Positions 9,595-18,546 of a DNA stretch of 64,000 nt are shown in pieces. The notes beneath the pieces are model-generated. The model was not told the origin of the DNA and did no database searches. It worked only from the letters and a program-made list of their open reading frames with translations. The stretch covers positions 1 to 64,000 of the forward strand of contig JABSRP010000018.1 in the NCBI GenBank assembly GCA_013215145.1, in the 5' to 3' direction. This stretch comes from Pseudobacteriovorax sp. (lineage in GTDB: Bacteria; Bdellovibrionota_B; Oligoflexia; Oligoflexales; Oligoflexaceae). The translations under genes were made by a program, and so were the position numbers. The stretch's first letter is position 1. The number at the start of each line of letters is the position of its first letter.

Positions 9595-10683
9595 TCATAG
9601 AACAGGGGCGAAAGCCTCTAAGAAGACCCAAGTCATCTCTCGCGCCTCGTCTACAACTTCAGGAATTCGTTCGGCTCTGGGTACCTTTGATGTCGCCAAC
9701 TCTGCTGCCCAGGCTAAAGTACCGTGTTTCCAGTGCCAGTAATCAGCACTGGAGCCTCTAGCTGGGTAGAGGATCCGAGATACCTGCCCCAACCTATAGT
9801 CATTATCTAGAACCATTTTTTGTCCCAAATCCACATAGGCCGCTTCTTCAATGGGATCTAAACGGTCCCTAGTATAGGCCCATGGATACATCAGAAGTTG
9901 ACTAAAGGCATGGAAGTCGATTGATCCAACAATATTGTTATCGGCCACATAATCTCGCAGCCCAGCTATCGCTGGAATAGAGGCTATATCGTTACCATTT
10001 GGTCTTGGAAAATTGCGATTGGGATCAACGCGCCCTACGTATCGGGCACGTCTGGCAAACCCGTCCGGGCTAACTACGGGAATCACGTGAACGCGGGTAT
10101 TCTCTAAAAATCGCGTCAGGCGATCGTCATTGCCAAAGCCTTCAAGAATCTCTTCCGTCAGACGAAGCAAGACTTCCGTAGTAATCAGCTCGTCACCATG
10201 GGTAGCTGCTGTAAGCATAACCTCCTTTTTTTGAAGAGATGGCCCTGGAGCTGTCAAGACGAGAGCATAGAGACCCCGATCACGACCACTAAGCCCATAC
10301 TCGTCCACCATGGCGATTTCTGAGTAACGATTTTGCCAGTCGAAGAGCTTTTTCTCGATATCTTCAAAGCTATGATAAGCATTAGTCTCAGCAATGGACG
10401 ACAGGCCTTGATGAATATCCACCTGTACTATTTTGCATTGAGGACAAAAGGCCTTTACCCTCTCCCGTTCATCATAGAACCCGTAGAATTGATAAGTGTC
10501 GTTCTGCCTTGAAACAATCTCAAAGCCCGATGCGATTGTCTTTAGCAAGTCCTCATCAACTGTGGTAACCTCCCATGAAGAAACCAAGGGGTCCAACCCT
10601 TCAGTTGGTGCAGCCCTCGTTCCTCCTAAATTGAGGCTCAAGCAGATGAGACCTAGAATAGTCTTTCCATAAGGTACATTCAT
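9595..10683 (-). CDS. M14 family zinc carboxypeptidase, secreted
   Basis: A 362-aa peptidase that removes C-terminal residues, acting outside the cytoplasm. Numbered from ATG 10683, the Sec signal peptide (GLICLSLNLGGTRAA) is cut near residue 25. The zinc ligands are His162 and Glu165 (THGDE) and His258 (SIDFHAF). The substrate-binding Asn-Arg is DPNRNF (N222/R223) and the catalytic glutamate is E328 in AWAAELAT. All key M14 residues are therefore present. The start at 10683 has GGAG eight bases upstream, and an earlier in-frame start at 10716 lacks this. Substrate (peptidoglycan or protein) cannot be told. Confidence 0.9.
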   Translation of the reverse strand: MNVPYGKTILGLICLSLNLGGTRAAPTEGLDPLVSSWEVTTVDEDLLKTIASGFEIVSRQNDTYQFYGFYDERERVKAFCPQCKIVQVDIHQGLSSIAETNAYHSFEDIEKKLFDWQNRYSEIAMVDEYGLSGRDRGLYALVLTAPGPSLQKKEVMLTAATHGDELITTEVLLRLTEEILEGFGNDDRLTRFLENTRVHVIPVVSPDGFARRARYVGRVDPNRNFPRPNGNDIASIPAIAGLRDYVADNNIVGSIDFHAFSQLLMYPWAYTRDRLDPIEEAAYVDLGQKMVLDNDYRLGQVSRILYPARGSSADYWHWKHGTLAWAAELATSKVPRAERIPEVVDEAREMTWVFLEAFAPVL

Positions 10684-11241
10684 AGCATCTTCTCCAAATT
10701 TCTGAACGTAAAACAAGTCATAAAACTGGCTCTCAAACCTGCCTCTGTCAACTCGTTATGACTGAGCATTTTTCAAGGCAACCCAAAAAAAAACCTTAAT
10801 TGTGAGACCATCATGAATTGCTTTTAACTTTCCCAAGTTTTGGTAGGTTAAAGTCATACATCTTAGTTTTTTAGTTTTGTCACTTTATGAAAATGAAAGT
10901 ACTCTCTAGTAAACATTCGATGATTTGCGTGAATTCGGTCGAAAAGTTTAGCCTAAAACTTCTGCAAATTGTAATTTTACAAGTTTACTAAGGTTTTTGA
11001 TTTTTTTCCCGTTATTCTAAAATTCCTATTGTAGATAGGACTTTTAGTCCACTAAACTGACTCTGAAATTCTTTTTAACTCTATCGTTAACAACTGCAGC
11101 GGAAGCGACTCAGTACCGGAACTTTTACTTGAGCTACGTATCCCGCTTACTACAGATAGCCAATGTAGGTGCAGCAAAGCTAATCGTTTTGCGCGGGCAA
11201 AACCGTTAACGATAGGAATTTTCAAAGGGGGGCATTCCATC
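10684..11241. other. Long intergenic leader of the MS-ICL gene
   Basis: About 560 bases between divergent genes, AT-rich in its first half. It must hold promoters for both neighbours. The only clear structure is the set of long inverted repeats at 11019-11223, listed separately. Confidence 0.5.
11019..11223. promoter_or_regulatory. Paired inverted repeats upstream of the MS-ICL start
   Basis: CTATCGTTAAC at 11081-11091 is matched exactly by its reverse complement GTTAACGATAG at 11205-11215. In addition AAAATTCCTAT at 11019-11029 is the exact reverse complement of 11212-11222. The right-hand arm (11205-11223) can therefore pair with either left arm, and it ends just before the ribosome binding site at 11226-11232. 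This could be a switchable leader-RNA structure, or two operators with a palindromic GTTAAC core. The role is inferred; only the repeats are seen. Confidence 0.45.
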
Positions 11242-14200
11242 GTGAATCCAACTAATGCAAGTGACCAGATTTCTCCATCGACCACCAGTCAACAAGACAT
11301 TCTCATCCGGGACAGCCTTAAGTCTAGCTACAAGGACGTTTATAGTGATCGCGCCCTTCAAGCACTGGGATTTATGGCTCGATTTCAACGGGGCCTAAAA
11401 CAGCTTATGAACCGACGTACCAAACTTAGGAATGATCGGCAGAAACGCAACTCTTATATCGAATTTCTGCCAGAGAGCGAAAGTATTCCTGGAACAAACC
11501 TCAAGGTCAAAGACGCCCGGGAGGGAAAGTTTGCCGGCGCAGAGATCCCGAAAGACCTACAAAGGCAGTGGGTTCAAGGCACGGGGCCAGCAGCCAAGCC
11601 AAAAGCTAGCCTTAGCAAAAGCCTACGTAATGTTGCCTATGCCCTCCTATCGGGTGCCGATGGTTGGATGTTTGATGGCGAAGATGCTTTAGGTCAGATC
11701 GATAGCATGTCTCTAGACAATCAGCGAAATCTGAAACTAGCTATCGATAGAGATCCAGTTTTTATGCGTGTTGCCTCTGAGGTTGCCAAAGATATGAACC
11801 ATTGGTCTGAGGGTTTCCTAGGGAGACCCATTGTTGATGACGTGGCAGCCCAACTGGACCAGACCACAGTGATTTTTAGAGCGAGAGGATTGCACTTAGA
11901 TGACCGGCATATGCGCCTTAAGGATGGCCAGCAGCTTTCCGCATCCATCGCAGATCTAACACTTTACGTCACCAATAATTATCAGAGTCTATTGGAAAAA
12001 GACTCTTCCATTGTGCTTTACCTTCCCAAGATTCAAACAGCTGAGGAGGCCGCCTATTGGAATACGATGATCACAGGACTAGAATCACACCTGGATCTCG
12101 ACGAAGGAACTATTAAAACTTATGTCCTCGTCGAGCAGTTAGAAGCCACCTATCAGCTGATGGAAATCAGAGCTGCATTAGGAAAACACTTTATTGGTTT
12201 TAATACCGGTCGCTGGGACTACATCAATAGTGTTTCCGATGCTCTATCCTGGGATCAAGACTTTATAAATCCCAATATAGAATACATTGGGATGACCTAC
12301 GCATACATGCGCAACTACGAAGATCGTGTAAGGCGAGCTGTGAACACTGCTGATGAAAATGGGCGCTATGCTCTTTGGCAAGGGGGCATGGAACCAAATA
12401 TCCCCGTCGGTTCGTCCGAAGGCGTCGCGCAAAGCATGGAAAAAGCCCTAACCGGCGCAAGACGCGAGCGAGATGAGGGAGCGTCAGGTAAGTGGGTCGC
12501 TCATTGGAAAATGGTTCATATCATTCGTCCCGTATGGGAAGAAAAGGGCGAAGACAACCAAATGGGTCGCAGCTTTACCCCCTTAACCTACTCCGCCGAC
12601 GATGCGAGCCTACTACGGCAGTTGGAAGATGCTCCTCGCACGATTCGCGGAGCTCGCAATCTTATGAGCGTCGCGCTGCAGTATGGCAATGCCTTCCTAC
12701 AGGGATTTCAGGCAGCAGCTCTTAAGCCTGCTGATGATTTTAGTGATGATGACGTCCTTTATCTTATGGAAGACATGGCTACTGGCGAGATTCGCTGTAG
12801 TATCCTTTGGGAGTGGTTGCATAAAGGAGCTAGCCTTACAGAAGATAATGGGGGTCTTAGTTTAAAAGCTGGTACTAAATTTGATACTGAATTGATCAAT
12901 AGGCTACTGGACGAAGAATACCAGAAGCTACTCGAAGCTAAAGACAAAGATGTCCATGAAGACTCGAAATACACAACGCTTCCCATAGCAAAACATATCG
13001 TATCATCCTATCTTCAGCAGTCGCAAAAGTTACCTTGGTATATCGATCTACTCAATATCAATCTAAATGTCCAAAGCCAAGCCGAAGGAAAACGCCGCAT
13101 TGATCGCTATATAAGCGAGTTTATGGAAAGCGGCGCGCGAGTTACGGAAAACTTAGATTTCAGTGAAGACCCCAGCACGGATTTTAACCCCGACAATGAT
13201 CTAGAGTGGGATGCCGAAATAGAGCGTACCAAGCAGTGGATGAATCAGGCGCGGTTTGCAGACATTACCCGCTTATATACCTCCAGGCAGGTGGTTGAGC
13301 AAAAAGGCTGTATTCGAGAAAGTTTTCCCATTGCAGCCTCGGCAGCGGTCGGTTTTTACGACCTTTTGCGAGAGATGTTTAGCAAAGGCGAATCGATTAC
13401 GACCTTTGGCCCCTACTCTCCTGGTCAAGCCGTAGCGATTAAGCGTATGGGAATACCAGGAATCTATTTGGGAGGTTGGGCCACCTCTGCGAAGGGTAGC
13501 AGCTTGGAAAACCCAGGGCCTGATCTTGCCAGTTACCCGCTAAGTCAAGTTCCAGAAGAGGCCGCTGTTCTGGTAAGAGCTCTGCTAACAGCCGATAAAA
13601 ACCAAAGCTTTACCCGGTCTAAGATGACTTCAGAGCAAAGACAGGCGACGCCGGCTCACGATTTCCGACCATTTATTATCGCCGATGCTGATACAGGCCA
13701 TGGCGGAGAGGCTCATGTTAGAAATCTTATCCGACGATTCGCGGAAGTAGGTGTTCCGGGGTATCACATTGAGGATCAAAAACCTGGCTTAAAGAAATGT
13801 GGACACCAAGGAGGCAAAGTCCTGGTGGCTTCTGATGAGCAGATCAAACGATTAAATGCTGCGCGTTTTCAACTTGATGTGATGGGAGTCAGCGGCATAA
13901 TTGTAGCGCGGACCGATGCCGAGGCCGCATCGCTACTAGAAAGCGCAACAGATGAAAGAGATCTACCGTTTATCTTAGGCGCCACCAATCGTGAGCTACC
14001 AAGCTACCGCGTCAGCACCCTTGCCATTCAAAGACTCATCCATATGCAAGGCGTTTCAGAGATCAATGGGCACCTCATGTACGAGATCAATCCGACAGAT
14101 TACGCCGAGGCTATCTCTTGGTTGCGGCGCAAGAAAATCACGCAAATCATCGAAGATGAAGTAGCCCAATATCGCAAGAGCGATGCCATAGACTTTGCTG

Positions 14201-15453
14201 AGTCTTACGACAAAATCAGTGCGAAATTTCATGAACTCTGGGAAGCCGAGGCTGGTCTTAAAGTGTTTAGCCAGGCAGTGGCTGATCAACTCATTAATGG
14301 CGCTGCGGGTGGCATCGAGTATAAGTGGACAGCCGAGGCCTGGCAAGAATTCTGTAAGACAGCGACACACCGGGAGGTGCAGCAAAAGGCAAAAGATATT
14401 GGTGTTGATGTCATCTGGGATGAGGAATTAGCACGGACGACCGAAGGCTTTTACCAAGTCAAAGGCGGTATCGACTATGCCATCGCCAAATCCCTAGCTG
14501 TAGCACCATTCTGCGATATCTTGTGGATGGAGACGAAAACCGCCGACCTAAAAGACGCGCAAATCTTTGCCGAGGCTATCCATGAACGCTATCCTGACAA
14601 AATGCTAGCCTATAACCTATCGCCTTCCTTTAACTGGGATACCACAGGAATGAGTGAGGATGAGATGAAGGCCTTCCCAGCTGAGCTAGGAAAGCTTGGT
14701 TTTGTCTTTAACTTTATCACCTACGGCGGTCACCAAATCGATGGTGTGGCTGGTGAGGAGTTTGCCACAGCCTTAAAACATGACGGCATGCTAGCACTAG
14801 CCCGCATTCAGCGGCGGCTAAGGCTGCTCGATTCTCCTTACAAAACGCCGCAAACTCTTGTGGGGGGAGGCCGCATGGACGCCGCTCTCATGGCAACATC
14901 AGGCCGTACAGCGACCACCAAAGCCATGGGCAAAGGTTCGACTCAATTTCAGCACCTGATTCAAACGGAAATTCAGCCAAAAGTTTTAGAAAGCTGGCTT
15001 CACGAATGGGGTGAATACAACCACTATTACAGTCATCTGAGAGCTAGCCTAAAACCCCACATTGCTGGCTCAGAACTCCTCGAACTACGGATCACCAACG
15101 AATCGGAGGAGTGTCTGGCGAATGTCATTTTTGCCAGTTACAAGGATAGAAAAGATAATATGATTCTATCGGTCAGAAACCAGTATACCGAAGAGGCTTT
15201 CCGTCGCAAACGGCTGATGTTGCTGGCTCATACCTTTCTGATTTATCGATATAAAATCGATTCCGTGCATTATGTTAGCCCAAGTGATTTGAATCAAAAG
15301 CAGGCAAGCCGGATGCAGGAGCTTGGCATCTACAGTGCCGTACACAATGAAATTGGTCAAATTATTGTTGCCCATGTGGACCACAATAACATCCAACCTT
15401 ATATGACCCAAGACGCCAGAGCGATCCGCCGCATTCTGGACAAAAAATCGTAG
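11242..15453 (+). CDS. Bifunctional malate synthase-isocitrate lyase fusion
   Basis: A 1403-aa cytoplasmic enzyme joining both glyoxylate-bypass activities: isocitrate to succinate plus glyoxylate, then glyoxylate plus acetyl-CoA to malate. The N-terminal half is malate synthase, with the family signature [15 protein letters not shown] at 314-328, a probable Mg ligand in LVEQLEA and the catalytic Asp511 in [11 protein letters not shown]. From about 640 the protein is an isocitrate lyase of the long ICL2 type (as in mycobacterial AceAb, about 766 aa), with [16 protein letters not shown], the active-site KKCGH at 851-855 (Cys853) and a C-terminal domain ending near 1403. The GTG start follows AGGGGGG nine bases upstream. 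All seen catalytic residues are intact. It stands alone, with a hairpin after it. Confidence 0.93.
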   Translation: MNPTNASDQISPSTTSQQDILIRDSLKSSYKDVYSDRALQALGFMARFQRGLKQLMNRRTKLRNDRQKRNSYIEFLPESESIPGTNLKVKDAREGKFAGAEIPKDLQRQWVQGTGPAAKPKASLSKSLRNVAYALLSGADGWMFDGEDALGQIDSMSLDNQRNLKLAIDRDPVFMRVASEVAKDMNHWSEGFLGRPIVDDVAAQLDQTTVIFRARGLHLDDRHMRLKDGQQLSASIADLTLYVTNNYQSLLEKDSSIVLYLPKIQTAEEAAYWNTMITGLESHLDLDEGTIKTYVLVEQLEATYQLMEIRAALGKHFIGFNTGRWDYINSVSDALSWDQDFINPNIEYIGMTYAYMRNYEDRVRRAVNTADENGRYALWQGGMEPNIPVGSSEGVAQSMEKALTGARRERDEGASGKWVAHWKMVHIIRPVWEEKGEDNQMGRSFTPLTYSADDASLLRQLEDAPRTIRGARNLMSVALQYGNAFLQGFQAAALKPADDFSDDDVLYLMEDMATGEIRCSILWEWLHKGASLTEDNGGLSLKAGTKFDTELINRLLDEEYQKLLEAKDKDVHEDSKYTTLPIAKHIVSSYLQQSQKLPWYIDLLNINLNVQSQAEGKRRIDRYISEFMESGARVTENLDFSEDPSTDFNPDNDLEWDAEIERTKQWMNQARFADITRLYTSRQVVEQKGCIRESFPIAASAAVGFYDLLREMFSKGESITTFGPYSPGQAVAIKRMGIPGIYLGGWATSAKGSSLENPGPDLASYPLSQVPEEAAVLVRALLTADKNQSFTRSKMTSEQRQATPAHDFRPFIIADADTGHGGEAHVRNLIRRFAEVGVPGYHIEDQKPGLKKCGHQGGKVLVASDEQIKRLNAARFQLDVMGVSGIIVARTDAEAASLLESATDERDLPFILGATNRELPSYRVSTLAIQRLIHMQGVSEINGHLMYEINPTDYAEAISWLRRKKITQIIEDEVAQYRKSDAIDFAESYDKISAKFHELWEAEAGLKVFSQAVADQLINGAAGGIEYKWTAEAWQEFCKTATHREVQQKAKDIGVDVIWDEELARTTEGFYQVKGGIDYAIAKSLAVAPFCDILWMETKTADLKDAQIFAEAIHERYPDKMLAYNLSPSFNWDTTGMSEDEMKAFPAELGKLGFVFNFITYGGHQIDGVAGEEFATALKHDGMLALARIQRRLRLLDSPYKTPQTLVGGGRMDAALMATSGRTATTKAMGKGSTQFQHLIQTEIQPKVLESWLHEWGEYNHYYSHLRASLKPHIAGSELLELRITNESEECLANVIFASYKDRKDNMILSVRNQYTEEAFRRKRLMLLAHTFLIYRYKIDSVHYVSPSDLNQKQASRMQELGIYSAVHNEIGQIIVAHVDHNNIQPYMTQDARAIRRILDKKS

Positions 15454-15471
15454 AGTAAGCTATACGGTAAA

Positions 15472-15498
15472 GGGTGGAAAACGATGAGTTTTCCACCC
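15472..15498 (+). terminator. Hairpin after MS-ICL gene, no T-tract
   Basis: A perfect 11-bp stem, GGGTGGAAAAC / GTTTTCCACCC, with loop GATGA, lies 19 bases after the stop codon. The usual T-run is missing (AAGTTTG follows), so it may act as a Rho-assisted terminator or an mRNA 3' end. Confidence 0.6.
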
Positions 15499-15668
15499 AA
15501 GTTTGAACGAAGCGTTTTTAAATGAATCTATCACTCCAAGAAACCGAGTAAAACTTCTGCACAATTCTCACAGCTTACCAGTCGCTATCAGGTTTTTGCG
15601 TCTCTACTTATCCTCAAGGCCTAGCCAGCCGATAAGCTAGAATGAGTTAGCAAAACTAAATTGTATAT

Positions 15669-16454
15669 GTGAGCCTTTCATTGAAACGAAGTGAATCAGG
15701 TTTTTCCCTTATCAGTGTATTGATAGCCGTCGGTATGTTTGCCATCCTAGCCACCTTTGTGAGCAAGTTTCTATTCAACTCGCAAAAGGCGGCACTGTCC
15801 ACCGAGCGAAGAGTGGATTTAAAGATGCTGGCGCGAAGTTTTAGTGAAAACGTCGATTGCGGCCTCACACTGTCTTCGCCATCTTTTACCGATCCGGCTT
15901 TCGTACCGATTGTTTGTGGATCAAGACCCATCGGAACTGTTACGCTGCGGCGCAAAGATAACCGGGCCTATCCCAACTCCATGGGGGGCTTTGATATCCG
16001 AGCTGGCTGCACAGATAACCGTCTAGCCATAGAGGTCAGAAAGCGAGGTACCCTTAAAAACGTCAGTGAATTTGTCGACGCCTTTTCGGGAACGGGGGAC
16101 CTTTGCCATCACTACTTCACCGCAAACCCCATCTGCCCACCGGGACAAGGCGTCATTGGCCAAGCGGGACCCGTCCCAGTTTGTGGAAGCCTGGGTAACC
16201 CAAACAATGTCATTACACGAGAAGTCCGAGGAGCTGTGGGATCCGACTCCCGGGCGCAGGTTTCTTGCCTACCCAACGAACTCAGATTGGCCTGTGGGGG
16301 CTCCCGCCAGCCTGATCTAAATGACACATGTCGGGAAGAAGACTGTGGTCTAGTCGGCGTCATGCCGGTAGGGACGCATGGTTGCGAGGTCGGGATAGAT
16401 AGTGACAGTGCCACTCAACCGACAGTTTACGCCATGTGTATGCCAGTTAGGTAG
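15669..16454 (+). CDS. Type IV pilin-like / minor pseudopilin protein
   Basis: A 261-aa protein with a prepilin-type leader: short basic peptide, then SG before FSLISVLIAVGMFAILA, a hydrophobic N-terminal helix of about 20 residues. It would be cut by prepilin peptidase after Gly11 and assembled in an envelope pilus or pseudopilus. Position 5 of the mature helix is Ser, not the usual Glu, which is seen in some tip (GspK-like) subunits. The body is Cys-rich (at least ten Cys), with a C-terminal region from about 190 on. The GTG start has a weak ribosome binding site. No other pilus genes are nearby. Confidence 0.65.
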   Translation: MSLSLKRSESGFSLISVLIAVGMFAILATFVSKFLFNSQKAALSTERRVDLKMLARSFSENVDCGLTLSSPSFTDPAFVPIVCGSRPIGTVTLRRKDNRAYPNSMGGFDIRAGCTDNRLAIEVRKRGTLKNVSEFVDAFSGTGDLCHHYFTANPICPPGQGVIGQAGPVPVCGSLGNPNNVITREVRGAVGSDSRAQVSCLPNELRLACGGSRQPDLNDTCREEDCGLVGVMPVGTHGCEVGIDSDSATQPTVYAMCMPVR

Positions 16455-16722
16455 AAACAAGCCCAATTTCATTGCATCTGTCAAAAATTATTAAATTTTT
16501 CTGTATCTTCCTGAAATCTTTAATACCTGGTGTTAAGTATCTAAAATTTATATCAAGTTTTTGGCAAAAATCCTACGAAAAAAGACACGTTTATTTGACG
16601 TAGCTTTAGGACCTATGATAAAAATTTATGGCTTGTTGGCCAATTCTGGCTAAGATGCGCTTGCTTTAGATAGCCTTTCTCTCTGATCGAAGGCTAACGT
16701 TGAAACTGATGTGGAGTAACAA
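16455..16722. other. AT-rich intergenic region before amylase gene
   Basis: About 270 bases, AT-rich in the middle, presumably carrying the amylase promoter. I cannot assign -35/-10 boxes or operators with confidence. Confidence 0.35.
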
Positions 16723-18435
16723 ATGATTCGAAGACCTTTCCTTATGGCGAAATGCCAATCCAACCTCCGGGGCACGCTTTATGTCGCTGCCCTTCTTACT
16801 GCCTTGGCAGGATGCCAAGCTGAAGACGACGACAACCGACAAGATGTCCCTAGCACTCAAGTCGCAACAGAGACAGACCCTGAGATAGCAGAAGTACTAG
16901 AGACGCTGGGTGAAGTTGACACTCAACAATTGCCGGATGAGACTTTAAATGGCGTGATGATGCAGTATTTTCACTGGTACTCAAGCGGCGATGGGCAACA
17001 CTGGAATCAAGTGGCAGAAAATGCGCAAGATCTAGCAGACAAAGGCATCACTGCATTGTGGCTTCCGCCGGCCTATAAAGGCTCAGGTGGCGGATACGAT
17101 GTAGGTTATGCGGTTTATGATCTTTATGATTTAGGTGAATTCAATGCAAAGGGTTCGGTACGGACAAAATATGGAACCAAGGACCAGTACCTAAACGCCA
17201 TCAACAAGGCTCATGACGCTGGCATCTCAATCTACGCCGATATTGTCTTAAATCATATGATTGGCGCCGACGGAACAGCTAACGTTCCCGCAAGAGTCGT
17301 TGACAAATATAACCGTAACCGCATTGTCTCGGATGTTTTCGAAGTAGAAGCCTACACCGAATTCACCTTTCCAAGCCGAAAAGGTAAGTACTCTGACTTT
17401 ACCTGGAAGTGGTATCACTTCGATGGCGTTGATTATAATAACAAGAACGGTCAAGGCGATACCGTTTATCTTTTCGCCACTGAAGGCAAGGCATGGGACC
17501 AAGGTGTTTCCAGCGAAAACGGCAACTATGATTACCTTATGGGTGCTGATGTTGACTTTGACCACCCTGAAGTAGTGGATCAACTTAAAAAATGGGGTAA
17601 CTGGTACACTGAGTTTGCCAACCTCGATGGCTTTCGGATTGACGCCGTTAAGCACATCAAATCTGGATTTTACAATGAATGGCTATACGATCTGCGAGCA
17701 AAGTCAGGGAAAAATCTTTTTGCCGTGGCCGAATACTGGGACTATGATGTAAAAAAATTACTTCGTTATTTGGATGATCATAACAATAACGATAACAACA
17801 ACATGTCCTTGTTTGATGCGCCGCTTCACAAAAATTTCCATGATGCCTCACGCGGCGGTGGCTTCTACGATATGGGTTCGATTCTTAATAATACACTAAC
17901 GAAGTATTACCCTATTAGAGCCGTAACTCTCGTAGAGAATCACGATACTCAGCCTCTTCAGATGCTAGAGTCGCCAGTTGAAGATTGGTTCAAGCCCCTT
18001 GCTTACGGTATTATCCTTCTTCAAGAAGCTGGTTATCCCAATGTATTCCATGCTGATTACTACGGTGCCACCTATCGCGATAAGGGCCGTGACGGTAACG
18101 AATATACCATCAACTTAAAGTCCCACAAGGATGTCATCGATCAGCTATTGGCGGCACGGCGTGATTACGCCTACGGGGCTCAGCATAGTTACTATGACCA
18201 CTGGGATATCATCGGATTTACGCGCGAAGGCAATGCGTCTCACCCAGGTGGATTGGCTATGATCCTTTCTGATGGACCGGGTGGAGAAAAAAGGATGTAT
18301 GTTGGTCCGCAACACGCTGGAAAGTGCTTTAAGGATGCTCTGAAAAAATTTGATCATTGTGTCACCATCGACTCTTCAGGTCACGGTGTTTTCCAAACAC
18401 GTGGGGGTGATATCTCTGTTTGGGTTGGTGAATAA
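16723..18435 (+). CDS. Alpha-amylase (GH13) lipoprotein
   Basis: A 570-aa endo-acting starch hydrolase cleaving alpha-1,4-glucan bonds. A lipoprotein signal ends in LTALAGC, so it is predicted to be anchored to the outer membrane, and an acidic linker follows (about 32-75). From about 77 the sequence follows the Bacillus liquefying-amylase type (GH13_5): NGVMMQYFHWY, ALWLPPAYKG, then DGFRIDAVKH with nucleophile Asp307, VAEYWD with acid/base Glu337, and VENHDTQ with Asp408. The C-terminal beta-sandwich domain C is present (GPGGEKRMYVGPQHAG). GGAG lies six bases before the ATG. A T-tailed terminator follows. Confidence 0.93.
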   Translation: MIRRPFLMAKCQSNLRGTLYVAALLTALAGCQAEDDDNRQDVPSTQVATETDPEIAEVLETLGEVDTQQLPDETLNGVMMQYFHWYSSGDGQHWNQVAENAQDLADKGITALWLPPAYKGSGGGYDVGYAVYDLYDLGEFNAKGSVRTKYGTKDQYLNAINKAHDAGISIYADIVLNHMIGADGTANVPARVVDKYNRNRIVSDVFEVEAYTEFTFPSRKGKYSDFTWKWYHFDGVDYNNKNGQGDTVYLFATEGKAWDQGVSSENGNYDYLMGADVDFDHPEVVDQLKKWGNWYTEFANLDGFRIDAVKHIKSGFYNEWLYDLRAKSGKNLFAVAEYWDYDVKKLLRYLDDHNNNDNNNMSLFDAPLHKNFHDASRGGGFYDMGSILNNTLTKYYPIRAVTLVENHDTQPLQMLESPVEDWFKPLAYGIILLQEAGYPNVFHADYYGATYRDKGRDGNEYTINLKSHKDVIDQLLAARRDYAYGAQHSYYDHWDIIGFTREGNASHPGGLAMILSDGPGGEKRMYVGPQHAGKCFKDALKKFDHCVTIDSSGHGVFQTRGGDISVWVGE

Positions 18436-18477
18436 GCGATCTCTCAGCAAGTTTAGTTAAAACTGGAAACAGAATCA

Positions 18478-18516
18478 GATGGCTAAAATCCGAAAGGTTT
18501 TGGCCATCATGTTTTT
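18478..18516 (+). terminator. Intrinsic terminator of the amylase gene
   Basis: The hairpin GATGGCTAAAATCC-gaaa-GGTTTTGGCCATC (one G-T pair and one bulge) is followed by a TTTTT run at 18512-18516, about 40 bases after the stop codon. Confidence 0.75.
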
Positions 18517-18546
18517 GCACTCTCAAACCGGGACTTAGGACCGAGG

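Noticed and set aside
14056..14385. 109-codon minus-strand open frame within MS-ICL
   Set aside because: Shadow of the fusion enzyme's well-supported frame.
16112..16414. 100-codon minus-strand open frame over the pseudopilin
   Set aside because: Proline/Ser-rich shadow of the pilin-like gene.
18478..18508. Possible riboswitch or attenuator
   Set aside because: A stem right after a stop codon with a T-run is a plain terminator.
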